Assembly: GCA_002346225.1 (NCBI GenBank)
Contig: DDYY01000097.1
Span: 54,756 to 86,588 of the forward strand
From: Bacteroidetes bacterium UBA3022
GTDB taxonomy: Bacteria > Bacteroidota > Bacteroidia > Chitinophagales > BACL12
Length of the DNA stretch: 31,833 nt
Reading direction: 5' to 3'
The position numbers were made by a program, and so were the translations under genes. This document shows positions 26,121 through 31,833 of this stretch, piece after piece. The stretch's first letter is position 1. Every line of letters begins with the position of its first letter. The notes under the pieces were generated by a model. The model made no database searches and was not told where the DNA came from. It worked only from the letters and a program-made list of their open reading frames with translations.

Positions 26121-26522
26121 TTAATTTTCTTTGCTTTCAAGTTCAGTATTACTTGCGTTCGCAGCCTTTTTACTAGCTACTACCACGGTGATGTGGTTGG
26201 TGCGCTTGCGGATACGGTAAGCACGTCCGTGAGGAGCGGGCATGAACCGACGCATGGTTTTTCCGCCGTCAATGAAACACTCTTTCACGTAGAGTTCATT
26301 TTCGGTTGGGTCCATACCATATTTCTGTTCCCAGTTATTGATAGCGCTTCTCAACACCTTTTCGATGGGCTCAGCAGAGCCTCTGTTGGTGAAACGAAGC
26401 ACATTCAATGCCTTGTCAATATCCATACCCCGGATCATATCAATTACCAGGCGGGCCTTTCTAGGCGAACCGCTGTTATTGTTGGTGCGGGGGTTGTTAA
26501 TCAGTTTTGCAACAGCTTCCAT
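26121..26522 (-). CDS. rplV: 50S ribosomal protein L22
   Basis: L22 lines the narrow part of the exit tunnel, where macrolide-resistance changes occur in other bacteria. I chose the start at 26522 (MEAVAKLINNPRTNNNSGSP), giving 133 residues and a 10-base gap after rpsS. The frame back to 26582 adds 20 residues that overlap rpsS. The core SPRKARLVIDMIRGMDIDKA and the tunnel hairpin region GGKTMRRFMPAPHGRAYRIR are intact. The last 15 or so residues are a short acidic tail. Confidence 0.96.
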   Translation of the reverse strand: MEAVAKLINNPRTNNNSGSPRKARLVIDMIRGMDIDKALNVLRFTNRGSAEPIEKVLRSAINNWEQKYGMDPTENELYVKECFIDGGKTMRRFMPAPHGRAYRIRKRTNHITVVVASKKAANASNTELESKEN

Positions 26523-26532
26523 ATCTCTATTA

Positions 26533-26796
26533 TTATCTGTTACCGGAGTGTCCCTTGAAGTTCCTGGTTGGTGAGAATTCACCGAGCTTGTGGCCTACCA
26601 TGTTCTCCGTTACATATACCGGAATGAATTTATTTCCATTGTGCACAGCAAACGTATGACCTACGAAATCCGGGGTAATGGTAGTTCTGCGTGACCAGGT
26701 TTTGATCACCGTTTTCTTACCGGAAGCATTCAGTACTTCCACTTTACCCATCAGGTTATGGTCTATATACGGCCCTTTCTTAATTGATCTTGCCAT
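26533..26796 (-). CDS. rpsS: 30S ribosomal protein S19
   Basis: S19 forms a complex with S13 in the 30S head. The 87-residue product is complete, from MARSIKKGPYIDHNLMGKVE, through KTWSRRTTITPDFVGHTFAV and YVTENMVGHKLGEFSPTRNF to KGHSGNR. It lies 8 bases after rplB. Confidence 0.98.
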   Translation of the reverse strand: MARSIKKGPYIDHNLMGKVEVLNASGKKTVIKTWSRRTTITPDFVGHTFAVHNGNKFIPVYVTENMVGHKLGEFSPTRNFKGHSGNR

Positions 26797-26804
26797 GATG
26801 CTTA

Positions 26805-27629
26805 TTATTTTTTACGCTTGCTGATGATGAACTTACTGCTCTGCTTCTTAGCATGCCGTGTTTTCTTACCCTTGGCAAACACACCGGTTCTTGACCGTGG
26901 GTGTCCACCGGAAGAGCGACCTTCTCCACCACCCATCGGGTGATCTACTGGGTTCATTACTACACCACGGTTATGTGGCCTGCGGCCTAACCAGCGCTTG
27001 CGACCGGCTTTACCCATACTTTGCAGGTTGTGGTCAGGATTGGATACCGTTCCCACTGTAGCATAGCATGAAAGTAAAATCTTGCGAACCTCTCCGGAAG
27101 GCATGCGTATGATGGCGTACTTCTCTTCCTTTGCTGCCAGTTGTGCCCAGGTTCCTGCTGCACGAGCTATCATGCCGCCCTTTCCGGGATGCATTTCAAT
27201 ATTGTGAATGATAGTACCCAGCGGGATGTTTTTCAGCATCAGGCTGTTACCTACTTCCGGTGCAACGCTCTCGCCTGCCAATACTTCCTGTCCTACGGTC
27301 AAACCGTTGGGGGCCAGCATATACCTTTTCTCACCGTCAGCATAGTTGAGCAGTGCAATGTAGGCGCTGCGGTTAGGATCGTACTCGATTGTCTTTACCG
27401 TTGCAGCCACATCGTGCTTACTGCGCTTGAAATCGATAATACGGTATTTCCTTTTGTGTCCGCCACCTCTGTAGCGCACAGTCATATGGCCGGAACTATT
27501 CCGTCCACCTGTGCTCTTCATGGGAGCAACCAAACTCTTCTCAGGTATATTGGTTGTAACCTCTGTATAGGCATTGCCTATCCTGAATCTCGTACCCGGG
27601 GTAACCGGGTTATATTTTTTTACAGCCAT
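26805..27629 (-). CDS. rplB: 50S ribosomal protein L2
   Basis: L2 is a primary 23S rRNA binder near the peptidyl-transferase centre and is needed for subunit joining. The 274-residue product has GGRNSSGHMTVRYRGGGHKR, the middle YDPNRSAYIALLNYADGEKR and the C-terminal loop NPVDHPMGGGEGRSSGGHP. That loop keeps the functionally important DHP His, while the following residue is Met where E. coli has His. It lies 8 bases after rplW. Confidence 0.98.
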   Translation of the reverse strand: MAVKKYNPVTPGTRFRIGNAYTEVTTNIPEKSLVAPMKSTGGRNSSGHMTVRYRGGGHKRKYRIIDFKRSKHDVAATVKTIEYDPNRSAYIALLNYADGEKRYMLAPNGLTVGQEVLAGESVAPEVGNSLMLKNIPLGTIIHNIEMHPGKGGMIARAAGTWAQLAAKEEKYAIIRMPSGEVRKILLSCYATVGTVSNPDHNLQSMGKAGRKRWLGRRPHNRGVVMNPVDHPMGGGEGRSSGGHPRSRTGVFAKGKKTRHAKKQSSKFIISKRKK

Positions 27630-27637
27630 TCTAACGC

Positions 27638-27937
27638 TTAAATGTTACTGAAAAAATCAATTTCCTGTCCTTCTTTCAAGGTAACGTAGGCTTTTTTCAT
27701 TTTGCCTTTGGTACCCTTGCTGATTCCAAACGGTGTACGCTGCCAACCGTGCTTTCCTAACCTGTTCACTGTGCGCACTTCCTCCACTTTGACATCATAC
27801 ATTTTCTGTATGGCATCTTTAATCTCAATCTTATTAGCCTTCGGATCGACCACAAAACCATAGGTTCTGTTTTTCTCCGTCAGCTCAGTCAATTTCTCTG
27901 AGATCAGCGGTTTGATTAATACTCTTTTGCTTGCCAT
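27638..27937 (-). CDS. rplW: 50S ribosomal protein L23
   Basis: L23 sits at the tunnel exit, where trigger factor, SRP and the translocon dock. The 99-residue product has the start MASKRVLIKPLISEKLTELT, then FVVDPKANKIEIKDAIQKMY and VDEVRT-type (here VEEVRTVNRLGK) strands, and ends AYVTLKEGQEIDFF. It lies 10 bases after rplD. Confidence 0.98.
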   Translation of the reverse strand: MASKRVLIKPLISEKLTELTEKNRTYGFVVDPKANKIEIKDAIQKMYDVKVEEVRTVNRLGKHGWQRTPFGISKGTKGKMKKAYVTLKEGQEIDFFSNI

Positions 27938-27947
27938 CTCGCTAATT

Positions 27948-28577
27948 TTATTTTTCTACCTGTTCGTTGATTGCCTGAATAGCTTTCTCGGTAATGATGA
28001 GGCGATTCGCTTTCATCACAGTATAAGTATTCAGATCAGCCGCCTGGATAACTTCCGTGCGCTGGATATTCCTTCCGGACAGGACCACATTGCGATCAGA
28101 AGAAGGCATCACCAATAAGGTGCGGGTACCTGTAACTCCCAGATCTTTCAGCATGCCGGAGAATTTAGATGTTGCCGGTTTTTCAAAGGTGAAATCTTCG
28201 ACAACTACGATTCCGTTATTGGCAGCCTTGTGGCTCAATGCAGAACGCCGTGCTAATTCCTTCAGTTTCTTGTTCAGTTTGAACGAGTAGTTCCGGGGAC
28301 GTGGGCCAAAAATGGTTCCACCACCATGGTAAAGCGGGTTTTTAATATCGCCTTTTCTTGATCCACCGGTTCCTTTCTGGCGATGCAGCTTCCTTGTAGA
28401 ACCTGTTATCTCAGAACGCTCCTTTGACTTGTGGGTACCCTGACGCTGATTGGCCAGGTATTGCTTTACAGTCAGGTACACTGCGTGATTGTTCGGTTCT
28501 ACACCGAAAATCGCATCGTTGAGCTCTACCTGCCTGCCGGTTTTTTCTCCAGCAATATTTACTACTTCCAGTTTCAT
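27948..28577 (-). CDS. rplD: 50S ribosomal protein L4
   Basis: L4 reaches into the exit tunnel with an extended loop; in E. coli it also regulates its own S10 operon. I chose the start at 28577 (MKLEVVNIAGEKTGRQVELN), giving 209 residues and a 1-base gap after rplC. Four upstream residues in the frame would overlap the rplC stop. The loop signature is clear: GSTRKLHRQKGTGGSRKGDI, then FGPRPRNYSFKLNKKLKELA. Confidence 0.97.
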   Translation of the reverse strand: MKLEVVNIAGEKTGRQVELNDAIFGVEPNNHAVYLTVKQYLANQRQGTHKSKERSEITGSTRKLHRQKGTGGSRKGDIKNPLYHGGGTIFGPRPRNYSFKLNKKLKELARRSALSHKAANNGIVVVEDFTFEKPATSKFSGMLKDLGVTGTRTLLVMPSSDRNVVLSGRNIQRTEVIQAADLNTYTVMKANRLIITEKAIQAINEQVEK

Positions 28578-28578
28578 A

Positions 28579-29196
28579 TTACTTCTCAATTATTACATAA
28601 GAACCTTTGCCGCCCGGTACAGAACCGTTTACCAAAATCAGGTTCTTTTCTGATATGATTTTTGCTACTTTCAGATTGCGCACTTTCACGGTTTCATTAC
28701 CCATTCTTCCGGCCATGCGTGTTCCTTTGAATACCCTGGAAGGAGAGGAGGATCCACCGATAGAACCCGGTGCCCGAAGGCGGTCATGCTGACCGTGTGT
28801 AGTCATACCTACACCACCAAATCCATGGCGTTTTACTACACCCTGAAAGCCTTTACCCTTGCTGGTACTTTTCACATGTACCTTTTCACCTTCTTCGAAA
28901 ATATCAACTGTGATAGTATCTCCCAGACCGAGGTCGGTGTTAAAATCACGAAACTCCCGAATCTGTGCCAAAGGTGCTGCATTGGATTTTTTGAAGTGAC
29001 CCATCATGCCGGCGGAAGTGTTTTTTTCCTTCTTATCGCCATAGCCGATTTGCAGTGCATCATAGCCATCCGTCTCCTGGGTTTTCTTTTGCAAAACCAC
29101 GCAAGGTCCGGCTTCAATCACCGTACAGGAAATGGCCTTGCCATCACTGTTGAAAAAGTGGGTCATGCCGACCTTTTTACCGATAATCCCTTTCAT
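28579..29196 (-). CDS. rplC: 50S ribosomal protein L3
   Basis: L3 initiates 50S assembly and has an arm reaching the peptidyl-transferase centre. The 205-residue product begins MKGIIGKKVGMTHFFNSDGK and carries the central arm KGKGFQGVVKRHGFGGVGMT, then RAPGSIGGSSSPSRVFKGTR and MAGRMGNETVKVRNL. In E. coli the loop after PGSIG holds a methylated Gln; here that stretch (GSSSPSR) has no Gln, so that modification cannot occur. It lies 3 bases after rpsJ. Confidence 0.98.
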   Translation of the reverse strand: MKGIIGKKVGMTHFFNSDGKAISCTVIEAGPCVVLQKKTQETDGYDALQIGYGDKKEKNTSAGMMGHFKKSNAAPLAQIREFRDFNTDLGLGDTITVDIFEEGEKVHVKSTSKGKGFQGVVKRHGFGGVGMTTHGQHDRLRAPGSIGGSSSPSRVFKGTRMAGRMGNETVKVRNLKVAKIISEKNLILVNGSVPGGKGSYVIIEK

Positions 29197-29199
29197 CGT

Positions 29200-29505
29200 T
29201 TAGATTTTTATTTCTACTTCAACACCACTTGGCAATTCCAGCTTCTGTAATGCATCAACTGTTTTGTTAGAAGCACTGTATATATCGAGCAGGCGTTTGT
29301 AGGTTGAATACTCAAACTGCTCCCGTGCTTTTTTATTCACGTGCGGTGAACGCAACAAGGTATAAATCTTCTTCCGGGTAGGAAGAGGAATAGGACCTGT
29401 CACCACTGCACCTGTGCCACGCACAGTCTTAATGATTCTTTCGGCTGTCTTGTCTACCAATGTATGGTCGAAAGACTTCAATTTCATTCTTATTTTATAG
29501 CTCAT
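29200..29505 (-). CDS. rpsJ: 30S ribosomal protein S10 (NusE)
   Basis: S10 is a 30S head protein that also works as NusE, linking the leading ribosome to NusG and RNA polymerase. The 101-residue product is typical, with MSYKIRMKLKSFDHTLVDKT, then GPIPLPTRKKIYTLLRSPHV, then NKKAREQFEYSTYKRLLDIY and the end LPSGVEVEIKI. It follows fusA by 10 bases, with no tuf between them, unlike proteobacterial str operons. Confidence 0.98.
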   Translation of the reverse strand: MSYKIRMKLKSFDHTLVDKTAERIIKTVRGTGAVVTGPIPLPTRKKIYTLLRSPHVNKKAREQFEYSTYKRLLDIYSASNKTVDALQKLELPSGVEVEIKI

Positions 29506-29515
29506 TGTATGCTAT

Positions 29516-31627
<2,112 letters not shown>

Positions 31628-31649
31628 TTTGCTTGTGTTAATGGGTTAA

Positions 31650-31833
31650 TTACGCTCTGAAATGTGCAAATGCCTTGTTGGCTTCTGCCATTTTGTGAAC
31701 ATCCTCTTTTTTCTTGATAGTAGAACCCTCATTATTAGACGCAGCTAAAATCTCCGCAGCCAACTTCTCAGCCATTGATTTGCCGGAACGTTTCCTGCTG
31801 AAACCAATCAACCATTTGATGGATAATGAAATT
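31650..31833 (-). CDS. rpsG: 30S ribosomal protein S7, C-terminal part
   Basis: The reading frame enters from the right edge of the window and ends at 31650. The 61 visible residues include WLIGFSRKRSGKSMAEKLAA, then EILAASNNEGSTIKKKEDVH and the end KMAEANKAFAHFRA, which is the S7 C-terminal half. S7 starts assembly of the 30S head and touches E-site tRNA. The start codon, and presumably rpsL, lie beyond the window. Confidence 0.96.
   Translation of the reverse strand, partial: ISLSIKWLIGFSRKRSGKSMAEKLAAEILAASNNEGSTIKKKEDVHKMAEANKAFAHFRA

Overview
The window comes from a Bacteroidota genome. Three things point there: several proteins end in type IX secretion (T9SS) sorting domains of both type A and type B, two promoters match the Bacteroidota -7 consensus TAnnTTTG, and the ribosomal gene cluster has the phylum's order and protein forms (fusA directly followed by rpsJ with no tuf, map but no adk between secY and infA, zinc-free L36). 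A Chitinophagales/Saprospirales-like member is my guess, and nothing in the window settles it.

Positions 1-7440 are a cell-surface region. It opens with the 3' end of a large type B T9SS (gliding-motility-associated) protein on the + strand. A bidirectional terminator separates it from a convergent ~1447-residue type A T9SS protein with lamin-tail, ASH-repeat and lectin-like domains. That gene has a one-base frameshift exactly at a run of eight G's. After a 617-bp non-coding gap comes a divergent, shorter relative that shares the lectin-like domain and the type A tail. It is also frameshifted by one base. A bidirectional terminator closes this part.

Positions 7483-14769 hold lysS (minus strand), and divergent from it a + strand cluster. 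The cluster starts with a small one-helix membrane protein, translationally coupled to an unusual 851-residue protein that joins an alkaline-phosphatase-superfamily domain, TPR repeats and a sulfotransferase-like domain. Three tandem paralogous T9SS cargo proteins of 291, 305 and 305 residues follow. The first of them overlaps the fusion gene by 4 bases.

Positions 14773-31833 are the minus-strand ribosomal protein super-operon (str-S10-spc-alpha), in transcription order rpsG (partial), fusA, rpsJ, rplC, rplD, rplW, rplB, rpsS, rplV, rpsC, rplP, rpmC, rpsQ, rplN, rplX, rplE, rpsN, rpsH, rplF, rplR, rpsE, rpmD, rplO, secY, map, infA, rpmJ, rpsM, rpsK, rpsD, rpoA, rplQ. Gaps are 1-38 bases with three 1-base overlaps, and an intrinsic terminator follows rplQ. 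All core genes look intact. They supply ribosome assembly, translocation (EF-G), initiation (IF-1), N-terminal processing (MetAP), membrane insertion (SecY) and transcription (RpoA).

No tRNA, rRNA, CRISPR array, insertion sequence or phage gene was recognised. The parts most worth a second look are the G8 frameshift in the surface protein, the second frameshift in its divergent relative, and the phosphatase-TPR-sulfotransferase fusion with its small membrane partner.
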